Assembly: GCA_025454795.1 (NCBI GenBank)
Contig: JALONT010000019.1
Location: 1 to 57,140 of the forward strand
DNA from: Bacteroidales bacterium
Lineage (GTDB): Bacteria > Bacteroidota > Bacteroidia > Bacteroidales > VadinHA17
Direction of reading: 5' to 3'
DNA: 57,140 nt
Numbering within the stretch: the stretch's first letter is position 1; the number at the start of each line of letters is the position of its first letter. Both the position numbers and the translations under genes were made by a program. This document shows positions 32,651 through 41,856 of this stretch, in pieces. The notes beneath the pieces were generated by a model. It was not told the origin of the DNA and made no database searches. It worked only from the letters and a program-made list of their open reading frames with translations.

Positions 32651-34072
32651 TTATATATTCCGCAGGTATCTGTCAATCTCCATTGCTGCTCTTCTTCCTG
32701 ATGCAATCGCATTTACAACAAGGCTGGCCCCGCATACCGAATCTCCTGCTGCAAATACTTTCGGGTGGCTGGTGATCTGTGAATCATCTGTTTTTATGTT
32801 TTTTTTCTTATCAAGGTCAAGCTCCAGTTCTGCTAAAAGCCCTTCCAGTACAGGGTGTTCAAATCCAAGTGCCAGAAGTACAAGATCGGCTTCCAGTATC
32901 CTGCGTTTGCCTGGAACAGGTTTAAAAATGTATTTTCCATCATTCATCTGCCATTCGACCTCTTCGACTTCAGCACCCGTAACCTGACCATCATTCCCTG
33001 TGAATCTTAATGTCAACAGGTTCCACATTCTCTCACACCCCTCTTCATGGGAGGTCGTTGTTTTAAGAATTTTGCCAAAATATGGCCATGGATTTTCAGG
33101 TTGACGGTATAAGGCAGGCCTGGGTAATATCTCAATCTGTATAACGCTTTCTGCTTTCTGACGTACAGATGTTCCTACACAATCTGATCCTGTATCGCCA
33201 CCGCCAATTACCAGGACTTTTCTGCCCTCTGCAACTATCTGGTTTTCATTTAATAGCAGTGACCCTGAATTTACCCTGTTTTGGGCGGAAAGAAAATCCA
33301 TTGCATAATGGATCCCTCTTAATTCACGTCCTTCAATAGTCAGATTTCGCGGATGTCCGGCACCGATGGCGATACAGACAGCATCATACTGATCAATGAT
33401 CTCTTTTGCAGGAATATCCTTCCCGATATTAATACCGGTACGGATATTGAGTCCTTCTTTTATCATAAGGTTCAGTCGCCTGTCTATGGTTGCTTTGCTC
33501 AGTTTAAAATCAGGAATACCAAATCTCAGCAGACCACCGGCTTTTTCATCTTTTTCATATAGAGTAACATTATGTCCCGACTTGTTCAGCAGATCTGCTG
33601 CGGCCATTCCTGCCGGACCGCTGCCGATAACAGCGACTCTTTTATCAGAGCGTTTTTTTGGAGGGCATGGATTGATGTAACCTTCAGTAAATGCCTTTTC
33701 AACAATTGCAACTTCATTTTCGCGTATAGTTACAGGTTCCTGGCTGATATTCAGCACGCATGCATGTTCGCAACTTGCCGGACATATCCTGCCGGTAAAC
33801 TCAGGAAAATTATTTGTGGCGGTCAGTCTTTCGTATGCTGCTCTCCATTCACCTTTATAAAGAAGATCGTTCCATTCCGGAATGAGATTATCGACAGGGC
33901 AACTCCAATGGCAGAATGGTATACCACAATCCATGCATCTTGATGCCTGAAGCATTCTGTCCTCACTATTTAATACCTGCTCCACCTCGCTGAAGTCGCA
34001 TTTTCTCTCGTGAAGCGGCCTGTTCCCTGCTTCCTTTCTCTTTATCTTTAAAAATCCTGTTATGTCTGCCAT
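32651..34072 (-). CDS. gltD: Glutamate synthase small subunit
   Basis: The 473-residue FAD- and [4Fe-4S]-containing reductase subunit of bacterial glutamate synthase, which passes NAD(P)H electrons to GltB. The N-terminal Fe-S region carries CMDCGIPFCHWSCPVDNLIP (about 41-60) and RICPASCEHAC (about 94-104). The FAD motif GSGPAGMAAADLL is at about 149-161, the NAD(P)H motif GGGDTGSDCVG near 291-301, and AAGDSVCGASLVVNAI at the end closes the FAD site. It is 31 nt downstream of gltB in the same operon. Confidence 0.97.
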   Translation of the reverse strand: MADITGFLKIKRKEAGNRPLHERKCDFSEVEQVLNSEDRMLQASRCMDCGIPFCHWSCPVDNLIPEWNDLLYKGEWRAAYERLTATNNFPEFTGRICPASCEHACVLNISQEPVTIRENEVAIVEKAFTEGYINPCPPKKRSDKRVAVIGSGPAGMAAADLLNKSGHNVTLYEKDEKAGGLLRFGIPDFKLSKATIDRRLNLMIKEGLNIRTGINIGKDIPAKEIIDQYDAVCIAIGAGHPRNLTIEGRELRGIHYAMDFLSAQNRVNSGSLLLNENQIVAEGRKVLVIGGGDTGSDCVGTSVRQKAESVIQIEILPRPALYRQPENPWPYFGKILKTTTSHEEGCERMWNLLTLRFTGNDGQVTGAEVEEVEWQMNDGKYIFKPVPGKRRILEADLVLLALGFEHPVLEGLLAELELDLDKKKNIKTDDSQITSHPKVFAAGDSVCGASLVVNAIASGRRAAMEIDRYLRNI

Positions 34073-34103
34073 AATGCTCAGATTGACAATTTGTTAGCCT
34101 AAA

Positions 34104-37100
34104 TTAATTACCTGTTCCGAATTCCACATCCATTTCAACACCAGCTATCTTCTTCTTCAGCTCTTCGAGTTTCTGCTCCTGAAGAACCTTCTTATAATCA
34201 TAGGGTACGACTTTTATGAACATCGGAAAATATTTATCCGGATCATCTATTATCATCTTTGCTTTTTTGCTTTCGGTGAGCCTGTAATGTACGGATATAA
34301 GATCAGATAGTTCTTCCAGATCACTGAGGTCCTCTACGAGTGATAACTCAACCATTCCCATATTGCAGTAATAATCAAAATTCCCGGACTCATTCAGAAC
34401 ATATGCAATACCGCCGCTCATTCCTGCAGCAAAATTGCTTCCAGTGCTTCCCAGTACAACAACGCGTCCCCCGGTCATATATTCACAACAATGATTGCCG
34501 ACTCCCTCTACAACTGCAGTAGCGCCACTGTTGCGAACACAAAATCTTTCACCCGCGACACCGGATATATAAATTTCACCACGGGTAGCACCATATAGAA
34601 CAGTATTCCCGATAATGATGTTCTTGTCAGCTTCAAAGGATGATCCGGCAGGAGGTACGACTATTATCCTTCCTCCGGAAAGACCTTTTCCAAGATAATC
34701 ATTGGCATCTCCTTCAAGAAACAACTCGATTCCGGGTGACAAAAATGCTCCGAAGCTTTGTCCTGCAGATCCTTTGAATCTGCATCTTATTGTTCCTTCA
34801 GGCAAACCTGCTGACCCATACATGGATACAATCCTTCCTGAAAGCATGGCTCCTGTAGCCCTGTCAGTATTCCTGATTGTTCCCGTTATCTCAACACTCT
34901 GTTTCTCTGAAAGAGCTTTTTCTGCTTTTTCAATCAGATCGAGATCAAGAATATGACCAATCTTGTCTTCCTGTTTTTCAATACAGTGCATCGCATTGTT
35001 TTCTGATTCGGCAGGAAGGGAAAGAAAACCTGAAAGGTCAATATTCCTTATTTTCCAGTGATCAACCTCCGGATTACGCTCCATCAGGTCGAATCGCCCG
35101 ATTATTTCATCAAGGCTTCGGAAACCGAGTTCGGCAAGATACTCCCGTACATCTTCAGCAAGAAAACGGAAAAAGTTTACCAGGTAATCGGCTTTACCAT
35201 GGAACCTTTTTCTAAGTTCAGGATTCTGTGTGGCAACGCCGACAGGACACGTATTAAGATGGCATTTTCTCATCATTACGCACCCTAAAACAATGAGTGC
35301 ACCCGTAGCAAAACCAAATTCCTCGGCTCCCATCAATGCGGTCATTATAATATCCCAGCCGGTTTTCAGCTGACCATCTGCCTGCAGCATCACCTTGCGT
35401 CGCAGGTTATTCATTACCAGAGTCTGTTGTGTTTCAACGAGTCCAAGTTCGATAGGCAGCCCTGCATGTTTGATTGATGATGAAGGGCTTGCACCGGTAC
35501 CGCCTTCATAACCGCTTATAGTAATAATATCAGCACCTGCTTTAGTAACTCCGGCAGCAATGGTCCCTACACCGCTTTCCGAAACCAGCTTAACACTGAT
35601 CCTTGCCTTCGGATTTACATTCTTAAGATCGAAAATAAGCTGAGACAGATCCTCAATCGAATAGATATCATGGTGCGGGGGAGGGGAGATAAGTGTAATT
35701 CCGGGGATTGAATAACGTGTTTTTGCTATGATCTTATCAACCTTGTGTCCGGGGAGCTGACCACCTTCACCGGGCTTTGCTCCCTGGGCAATCTTAATCT
35801 GAATCTCATCGGCATTTATAAGGTATTCGGTAGTTACTCCAAAACGACCGCTGGCTACCTGCTTGATTGCACTTCTTGTGCTGGATCCGTCTTCACGTGA
35901 TCTGAACCTTTCAGGATCCTCTCCACCTTCACCGGTATTGCTTCGTCCTTTGATCATGTTCATGGCAATTGCTATTGTCTCGTGAGCCTCTCGGCTTATT
36001 GATCCATATGACATTGCACCTGTTACAAACCGCTTCATGATATTCTCTGCCGGTTCAACCTCTTCCAGCGGAACCGGATCAGGATTCTTTTTCATTCTTA
36101 ACAATCCGCGGATGAACCCGGGCTTAGCTGTATCCTCATTCACAAGGCGGCTGTATTCCCTGAATTTTACACGATCGCCTGTTCTTGTACTCCACTGAAG
36201 CAGAGTTATTGTCTCCGGATTCCATGCATGATGCTCTCCGTACTTCCGGTAAGAATAAAATCCTTCTGTAAGTATCTCAGATTCAGGTTCTTCAATAAAT
36301 GCTCTTTTGTGGGGTATAAGGATCTCCTCAGCAATTTCATGCATACCAATGCCTCCGATTCGTGACGTAGTGCCGGCAAAATATTTCCCGATTACATCCT
36401 GGTGTATCCCTACAGCTTCAAAGATCTGGGATGAGCGGTAGCTTCTGAGAGTGCTTATTCCCATTTTTGACATTATCTTGAGGATGCCCTTGTTGATAGA
36501 TGTAATATAGTTCTCTTCAGCTTTCTGATAATCGAGCTGTATTGCTTTTTCTTTAACAAGTCTGTCTATAATAGCGAAGCTCAGGTATGGATTAATGATG
36601 CTTGCCCCGTATCCGAAGAGAAGGGCAAAGTGCATCACTTCGCGGGGTTCTGCACTCTCCACCACTATATCGATCTGCATCCGCTTACGCTTAATTATTA
36701 AGTAATGATGTACTGCCGAAACGGCCATCAGCGAAGGGATGGGAGCATTATTGAGTGAGATGCCTCGGTCAGACAGGATAATATAATTTTTCCCTTCATC
36801 AACTGCTTTTTCAGCATCATGACAAAGCTGATCCATAGCGTTTTGTAATCCTTTAGCACCTTTTGTGGCATCAAAAAGGATTGAAAGACTGGCAGCTGAA
36901 AATCCCTTGTAGCTAAGGTTCTTTACAACCTGAAAATATGTATTTGAGATAACCGGATTCCTGAAACGTACCATCTTTACATGAAGAGGAGATGTCTCAA
37001 GAAGGTTATGCTGGAGCGATCCGAGATAACCTGAAAGAGTCATAACAAGCTCCTCCCTGATAGGATCGATCGGAGGATTGGTGACCTGGGCAAAATTCTG

Positions 37101-38639
37101 CTTAAAATAATTGAAAAGCCTGTATGACTTCTTCGAGAGCACCGCCAGAGGAACATCGTTTCCCATCGATCCGATCGGTTCCTTGCCTGTGGCGGCCATC
37201 TCTTTAATAATCCTGTCAATATCTTCCCTAGAATAATTGAAGGAGGTTACATACTTGTTATAGTCAAGTCCCAGTGAAGGTGTCTCAATATGGCCGGTTT
37301 CAATTTCTTCAAGATTGACCATATTCTTCTGGATCCATTCTCCGTAAGGGTATTCGCTGGCAAGTTTTGCCTTCAACTCATTATCATAATGTATTTCCCC
37401 GGTTTTTGTATCAACCAGGAGCATTTTCCCGGGTTTCAGCCTTCCTTTTTCCCTGATCTCATCAGGAGGAAATGACTGTACTCCGGCTTCTGATCCAAGA
37501 ACAATCAGGTTGCTGTTTGTTATAACAAATCGCGATGGACGAAGCCCGTTCCTGTCAAGCATGCCTCCGATATACCTTCCATCGGAAAAAATAAGAGAGG
37601 CAGGTCCGTCCCATGGCTCCATGAATGTTGAATGGTAATGATAAAATGCCCTGAGTCCGGGGGAGATCGGATTCTTTGCATTTATTGACTCCGGAATCAA
37701 TATAGACATTGCATATGGTAATGATTTACCGCTCATTACAAGAAATTCCAGAACATTATCCAGTGAAGCTGAATCACTTTTATCAGGTTCAATAATAGGG
37801 TAAAGTCTTGCCAGGTCTCCCAGTTTTTCTGATTTAAGAATCGACTCTCTTGCCTGCATCCACAACCTGTTGCCCTTTATGGAATTCAGCTCACCGTTGT
37901 GTCCCAGCATCCTGAAAGGTTGTGCTAGGTCCCAACTGGGAAAAGTGTTGGTGCTGAAGCGTGAATGTACAAGGGCAATGGCGCTTTGAAGCTTTTCGTC
38001 GGTGAGATCCAAAAAGTATTCTCCAAGCTGTATTGATGTGAGCATGCCCTTATATATAAGAACTTTGGTAGAGAGGCTTGGAATATAGAAGAAACTTTTC
38101 TGCTTAATCTCTGATTCCCGGATGATCCTTTCAACCCGTTTCCTGATAATATATAATCTGATTTCAAGTTCATCCTGCCGTATATCAGCCCCGAGCAATA
38201 TTTGTCTGATATATGGTTCAGCTGCCAGTGATATATCACCAAGGACTGAATTATTCCTTGGTACCTCCCTGAAGCCAAGGATGTTCACATTTTCCTCTTT
38301 AATGATATTGAGCAGAATCTCCTCACATTTTGCAGCATCTGATTTGTCCTGAGGCAGAAAAACAAGTCCCGTCCCAAATTGTCCTTCAGGAGGGAGAGCA
38401 TATCCTTGTATAAGGTAAAAATCGCGTGGTACCTGGATCATAACACCGGCTCCGTCACCTGTCTTGCTATCGGCTCCTTCAGCTCCCCTGTGAGTCATAT
38501 TTCTGAGAATGTCGAGCCCCTGGCTTATTATCGAATGTGATTTTTTCCCTTTCAGATGGGCTACAAACCCTATTCCGCAATTCTCATGCTCAAAATCTTC
38601 TCTGTAAAGTCCCTGGCTCCCGGGCCGTTTTGTCTTCAT
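34104..38639 (-). CDS. gltB: Glutamate synthase large subunit
   Basis: The 1511-residue catalytic subunit: glutamine + 2-oxoglutarate + 2 e- gives 2 glutamate. The N-terminal Ntn glutaminase starts at Cys21 (HENCGIGF) after a 20-residue propeptide, followed by NMTHRGAEGAD. The central domain precedes the FMN domain (KPGEGGQLPGHKVD, SPPPHHDIYSIEDL, GAGVTKAGADIITISGYEGG-type segments). The [3Fe-4S] ligands are in CVMMRKCHLNTC at about 1125. The C-terminal GXGXG beta-helix follows (about 1230-1470). Full length. With gltD it forms the main ammonia-assimilation route together with glutamine synthetase, not present here. Confidence 0.98.
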   Translation of the reverse strand: MKTKRPGSQGLYREDFEHENCGIGFVAHLKGKKSHSIISQGLDILRNMTHRGAEGADSKTGDGAGVMIQVPRDFYLIQGYALPPEGQFGTGLVFLPQDKSDAAKCEEILLNIIKEENVNILGFREVPRNNSVLGDISLAAEPYIRQILLGADIRQDELEIRLYIIRKRVERIIRESEIKQKSFFYIPSLSTKVLIYKGMLTSIQLGEYFLDLTDEKLQSAIALVHSRFSTNTFPSWDLAQPFRMLGHNGELNSIKGNRLWMQARESILKSEKLGDLARLYPIIEPDKSDSASLDNVLEFLVMSGKSLPYAMSILIPESINAKNPISPGLRAFYHYHSTFMEPWDGPASLIFSDGRYIGGMLDRNGLRPSRFVITNSNLIVLGSEAGVQSFPPDEIREKGRLKPGKMLLVDTKTGEIHYDNELKAKLASEYPYGEWIQKNMVNLEEIETGHIETPSLGLDYNKYVTSFNYSREDIDRIIKEMAATGKEPIGSMGNDVPLAVLSKKSYRLFNYFKQNFAQVTNPPIDPIREELVMTLSGYLGSLQHNLLETSPLHVKMVRFRNPVISNTYFQVVKNLSYKGFSAASLSILFDATKGAKGLQNAMDQLCHDAEKAVDEGKNYIILSDRGISLNNAPIPSLMAVSAVHHYLIIKRKRMQIDIVVESAEPREVMHFALLFGYGASIINPYLSFAIIDRLVKEKAIQLDYQKAEENYITSINKGILKIMSKMGISTLRSYRSSQIFEAVGIHQDVIGKYFAGTTSRIGGIGMHEIAEEILIPHKRAFIEEPESEILTEGFYSYRKYGEHHAWNPETITLLQWSTRTGDRVKFREYSRLVNEDTAKPGFIRGLLRMKKNPDPVPLEEVEPAENIMKRFVTGAMSYGSISREAHETIAIAMNMIKGRSNTGEGGEDPERFRSREDGSSTRSAIKQVASGRFGVTTEYLINADEIQIKIAQGAKPGEGGQLPGHKVDKIIAKTRYSIPGITLISPPPHHDIYSIEDLSQLIFDLKNVNPKARISVKLVSESGVGTIAAGVTKAGADIITISGYEGGTGASPSSSIKHAGLPIELGLVETQQTLVMNNLRRKVMLQADGQLKTGWDIIMTALMGAEEFGFATGALIVLGCVMMRKCHLNTCPVGVATQNPELRKRFHGKADYLVNFFRFLAEDVREYLAELGFRSLDEIIGRFDLMERNPEVDHWKIRNIDLSGFLSLPAESENNAMHCIEKQEDKIGHILDLDLIEKAEKALSEKQSVEITGTIRNTDRATGAMLSGRIVSMYGSAGLPEGTIRCRFKGSAGQSFGAFLSPGIELFLEGDANDYLGKGLSGGRIIVVPPAGSSFEADKNIIIGNTVLYGATRGEIYISGVAGERFCVRNSGATAVVEGVGNHCCEYMTGGRVVVLGSTGSNFAAGMSGGIAYVLNESGNFDYYCNMGMVELSLVEDLSDLEELSDLISVHYRLTESKKAKMIIDDPDKYFPMFIKVVPYDYKKVLQEQKLEELKKKIAGVEMDVEFGTGN

Positions 38640-38778
38640 TTTGTAATAATATAATGCAGATATGTTATATAAAATTGTATTTTATGCAAAATAAGTTAAA
38701 AACATCAACAAAATGAAAGCTTTTGGTTAATAAGTTATAATTTTATTTTTCAACATTGAGGTCTCTTTTTACATTGGT

Positions 38779-38791
38779 ATATATATATATC
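38779..38791. repeat. Short TA dinucleotide run between gltB and zwf
   Basis: A 13-base alternating TA run in the 255-nt divergent intergenic region 38640-38894. It can melt easily or slip in length. No exact TAnnTTTG element is evident for either gene here, so the promoters are unresolved. Confidence 0.5.
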
Positions 38792-38894
38792 AGATCGGAA
38801 CAATTCGAAATATTATTTGCTACATTCTCCGGTATACTATAATTTTATCAAAAATGCCCGTCCTGAATAATTTCTATAAACTGATAATCTGAAC

Positions 38895-40421
38895 ATGGAA
38901 AACCCTGCTAATCTGGTTCTTGTAATATTTGGCGCATCCGGTGATCTGACATCACGCAAACTGATTCCCGCACTATTTTCCCTTAAGGTACAGAAACTTC
39001 TTCCCGAAAAGTTTGCAATTCTTGGTGTTGGAAGAACCTCCTTTACTGATAATGAATTCAGAAGAAAAATGAGGGAGAGTATTATTTCATTTTCAGAAGA
39101 GAAAAAACCCGAACTGAATCAGATAGATCAATTTGCAGAATGTCTGAATTACGTTGCCATGGATAATGCGATACCTGCCGATTTTCAAAAACTAAGGGGA
39201 ATTCTGCTGGCTACGGGAAAGAATTATGACATGGCTCCCAATTATATTTTTTATATGGCGACTCCTCCAAGCCTCTATGCGGTCATCTCCGAAAACCTTG
39301 CAAAAGCAGGGCTGGCTGATCAGAGTGACGGATTCAGGAGGTTTATCATTGAAAAGCCCTTTGGTTATGATCTTGAATCAGGAAGAGAGCTGAACAAAAA
39401 GCTTCACAGTTTGATTTCGGAGACCCAGATATACAGAATCGATCATTATCTTGGTAAGGAAACTGTTCAGAATGTGCTTGTTACGCGGTTTGCCAATGGT
39501 ATATTTGAACCATTATGGAATAGAAATTATATTCATAGGGTTGAAATTACGTCAGCCGAAAACATTGGTGTGGAAGGGCGCGGTGGATATTATGACTCTT
39601 CAGGTGCACTAAGGGATATGGTTCAGAACCATCTTCTCCAGATGGTCGGTCTGACAGCTATGGAGCCACCATCATCACTTGAACCTGATGCAATCAGAAA
39701 TGAGATACTGAAAGTCTTCCAGTCACTGCAGCCAGTCAGGGAAGCAGATGTACCAAAACAAGTTTTAAGGGGACAATATACAGGATCTACAATACGGGGT
39801 GAATGTGTTCCTGGATACCGGTACGAAAAAGGTGTTTCAAAGGATTCGAGGACAGAGACTTTTGTTGCTGTAAAGTTCTTCATAAATAACTGGAGGTGGG
39901 GAGGAGTTCCGTTTTATATCAGAACCGGCAAGCGGCTGCCAACAAGGGTGACAGAGATCGTTATCCATTTTAAAATGACACCGCATCATCTTTTCCAGCG
40001 CGAAATCGGTGCTGTTTCTTCAAACCAGCTGATTATCAGGATACAGCCTGATGAAGGCATTCTCCTGAAATTCGATATGAAAGATCCGGGTTCAGGGTTC
40101 AACGTTAAGAATGTAAACATGGATTTTCATTACAGAGATCTCGCTGACATGAGGGTCCCTGCTGCCTATGAGAGACTACTGTACGATGTCATGATCGGCG
40201 ATTCAACCCTCTTCTCCCGTGATGATGAGGTTGAAACAGCGTGGAAATTCATTGAACCTGTACAGAAAGCATGGGCAAATAATCCGGCGATCAAAATTTA
40301 TGGATACCCGGCCGGCACATGGGGCCCATCTGTTTCTAACGATCTGATAGAAGGATGTGGTCTTACCTGGCGCTATCCCTGCAAGAACCTTTCAGATGAC
40401 GGTTTGTATTGTGAGTTGTGA
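38895..40421 (+). CDS. zwf: Glucose-6-phosphate dehydrogenase
   Basis: A 508-residue enzyme of the oxidative pentose phosphate pathway: glucose-6-phosphate + NADP+ gives 6-phosphogluconolactone + NADPH. The N-terminal Rossmann motif GASGDLTSRKL (about 13-23) binds NADP+. EKPFGYDLESG and the substrate/catalytic RIDHYLGKE motif (about 181-189) are intact. The C-terminal beta+alpha domain includes NNWRWGGVPFYIRTGK. It overlaps nothing and is followed after 1 nt by pgl, so the two are translationally coupled. The usual partner gnd is not in the window. Confidence 0.98.
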   Translation: MENPANLVLVIFGASGDLTSRKLIPALFSLKVQKLLPEKFAILGVGRTSFTDNEFRRKMRESIISFSEEKKPELNQIDQFAECLNYVAMDNAIPADFQKLRGILLATGKNYDMAPNYIFYMATPPSLYAVISENLAKAGLADQSDGFRRFIIEKPFGYDLESGRELNKKLHSLISETQIYRIDHYLGKETVQNVLVTRFANGIFEPLWNRNYIHRVEITSAENIGVEGRGGYYDSSGALRDMVQNHLLQMVGLTAMEPPSSLEPDAIRNEILKVFQSLQPVREADVPKQVLRGQYTGSTIRGECVPGYRYEKGVSKDSRTETFVAVKFFINNWRWGGVPFYIRTGKRLPTRVTEIVIHFKMTPHHLFQREIGAVSSNQLIIRIQPDEGILLKFDMKDPGSGFNVKNVNMDFHYRDLADMRVPAAYERLLYDVMIGDSTLFSRDDEVETAWKFIEPVQKAWANNPAIKIYGYPAGTWGPSVSNDLIEGCGLTWRYPCKNLSDDGLYCEL

Positions 40422-40422
40422 G

Positions 40423-41154
40423 ATGGACAGGTTATATAAAATTTACCCGACACCTGAATCACTTGCAGAAGCATTTGCAGGAGACATGGTTAATATGATC
40501 AAAGAATCAGAAAAGAAACGATCTGTTTTTACTGTAGTACTATCAGGTGGAAATACTCCCAGACTATTATTTTCAGTTCTTGCCGGAAAGTACATTAAAT
40601 CAGTTGACTGGAGTCTGGTACATTTTTTCTGGGGCGACGAGCGATGTGTTCCTCCGGAGGACCCGGAGAGCAATTACGGTGTTGCATTTCAGTTCTTTTT
40701 AAGCAAAATAGAAATTCCCGGAAAGAATATTCACAGGATCAGAGGGGAGGATGAACCTGAAAGGGAAGCTGTAAGGTATTCGGAGGAAATAACAGCCTTC
40801 GTCCGTACTAAAAACAATTATCCTGCATTTGATCTCATTATTCTTGGTATGGGAGATGATGGCCATACTGCTTCAATTTTTCCCCGGAATATGGAGCTTC
40901 TGGATAGTGATGATATATGTAAAGCAACAGTTCATCCAGTAACAGGACAGAGGAGGATTACGATAACCGGGAAAGTTATTAACAATTCAGATCTGGTTAT
41001 TTTCCTTGTGACCGGACAAAACAAAGCAAAGATTATTGATTCGATCTTCAATAAAAGAGCCGATTTGGTGACCTTCCCGGCATCCTTCATTGTTCCTCTT
41101 CATGGAAAAGAAATCTGGCTCCTTGATAAGCAGGCAGGTAAGTACATTGGATGA
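40423..41154 (+). CDS. pgl: 6-phosphogluconolactonase
   Basis: A 243-residue cytoplasmic lactonase that opens 6-phosphogluconolactone, the product of zwf. Conserved GGNTPR (about 47-52), the FFWGDERCVPP segment (near 72-82), SNYGV, and DLIILGMGDDGHTASIFP (about 143-160) define the SOL/DevB family. An open frame extends upstream into zwf, but the ATG at 40423, one base after the zwf stop, fits the family N-terminus (MDRLYKIYPTPE). Confidence 0.95.
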   Translation: MDRLYKIYPTPESLAEAFAGDMVNMIKESEKKRSVFTVVLSGGNTPRLLFSVLAGKYIKSVDWSLVHFFWGDERCVPPEDPESNYGVAFQFFLSKIEIPGKNIHRIRGEDEPEREAVRYSEEITAFVRTKNNYPAFDLIILGMGDDGHTASIFPRNMELLDSDDICKATVHPVTGQRRITITGKVINNSDLVIFLVTGQNKAKIIDSIFNKRADLVTFPASFIVPLHGKEIWLLDKQAGKYIG

Positions 41155-41200
41155 TATGCCTCCTGTTAAAAACTTAAGAATATTGATTATCTGGATTATT

Positions 41201-41208
41201 TATATTTG
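41201..41208 (+). promoter_or_regulatory. Bacteroidota -7 promoter element for the lysine-rich small gene
   Basis: TATATTTG matches TAnnTTTG exactly, 37 nt upstream of the ATG at 41246. An ATTG at 41182-41185 is only 15 nt upstream, so the -33 box is poor. Confidence 0.5.
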
Positions 41209-41245
41209 GATACTTGTATAGTCGTTAAATTTAAATTAAAAAGCC

Positions 41246-41353
41246 ATGTCACACGAAAAAGCTAAAGAACAAACAAAAGTCAAGAAACAGGCTACAAAAA
41301 ACCTGAAAGAAAAACGCGCCGCTAAAAAAGCTAAGAAAGCCGAAAGAAAATAA
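41246..41353 (+). CDS. Small lysine-rich basic protein, 35 residues
   Basis: Reads MSHEKAKEQTKVKKQATKNL, then KEKRAAKKAKKAERK. About 14 of the 35 residues are Lys and 2 are Arg, there is no aromatic or Cys residue, and the sequence should be helical or disordered. It has a -7 element at 41201 and a strong terminator at 41395, so it sits in a self-contained transcription unit. Small basic proteins of this kind may bind nucleic acid, but I do not recognise a family. It could also be part of the cold-shock locus opposite. Confidence 0.6.
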   Translation: MSHEKAKEQTKVKKQATKNLKEKRAAKKAKKAERK

Positions 41354-41394
41354 AATACTGACACTAAAAATATAATCGGCTTTGAACTGATTAG

Positions 41395-41427
41395 CTTGCA
41401 GGTCGTGAATGTCCTGCAAGTTTTTTT
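41395..41427 (+). terminator. Intrinsic terminator after the lysine-rich small gene
   Basis: Perfect 8-bp stem CTTGCAGG / CCTGCAAG, 10-nt loop, followed by seven T. It lies 41 nt after the stop at 41353. Confidence 0.88.
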
Positions 41428-41440
41428 ACCCCAAACCCTT

Positions 41441-41508
41441 CTTAAGGGGTTTTATAAAATATATAAAAGTCCCCTTTAGAGCTTGCCCCGAGCGAAGTCT
41501 CGCGGGGA
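41441..41508. repeat. Dispersed-type intergenic repeat with inverted arms
   Basis: An imperfect inverted repeat (TAAGGGGTTTTAT ... ATAAAAGTCCCCTTTA) is followed by GCTTGCCCCGAGCGAAGTCT and CGCGGGG, where CCCCGAGCGA pairs with TCGCGGGG with a small bulge. The GCCCCGAGCGAAGTC word resembles the CGAAGTCGAGGGG-type repeats common between Bacteroidota genes. A related word is at 43550. Confidence 0.5.
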
Positions 41509-41523
41509 TTTAGCGGCGAAGTC

Positions 41524-41557
41524 AAAAAAAAAGCCGTCCCGAGAATTCGGGACGGCT
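41524..41557 (-). terminator. Intrinsic terminator of the cold-shock gene
   Basis: On the minus strand a perfect 11-bp stem (AGCCGTCCCGA / TCGGGACGGCT) with a 4-nt loop is followed by nine T. It lies 22 nt after the stop of the cold-shock gene. Confidence 0.92.
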
Positions 41558-41578
41558 CTGTAATCCTTAGTATAGTAA

Positions 41579-41770
41579 TTAAGCCAGTTTTACGTTTACT
41601 GCATTAATTCCTTTCTTACCTTCTGCAAGTTCAAATGTTACTTCATCGTTTTCTTTGATCTTGTCTACCAGACCAGAAACATGTACGAAATATTCGTTTT
41701 CTGAATCTGCATCTTTAATGAATCCGAATCCTTTTGACACATTAAAAAATTTTACTGTTCCTTTGTTCAT
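41579..41770 (-). CDS. Cold-shock domain protein
   Basis: A 63-residue CspA-family OB-fold RNA chaperone. RNP1 is KGFGFI (about 13-18), and RNP2 is YFVHVS (about 27-32). It starts MNKGTVKFFNVSKGFG, standard for the family. It binds single-stranded nucleic acid and melts RNA structure. The 5' region up to 41856 is AT-rich and could hold a leader, but I see no clear fold. Divergent from the M14 peptidase gene. Confidence 0.96.
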   Translation of the reverse strand: MNKGTVKFFNVSKGFGFIKDADSENEYFVHVSGLVDKIKENDEVTFELAEGKKGINAVNVKLA

Positions 41771-41856
41771 TGTATTCTGTTTTTAAAAATTAGGGCGCTA
41801 AATTAAATATAATTATTTACATTTTATAATATTTTCTACTTTTAAACACTAAAAAC

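Noticed and set aside
34340-38352. Several 60-112 codon frames opposite gltB
   Set aside because: Antisense to a conserved 1511-residue enzyme, without their own motifs or start signals.
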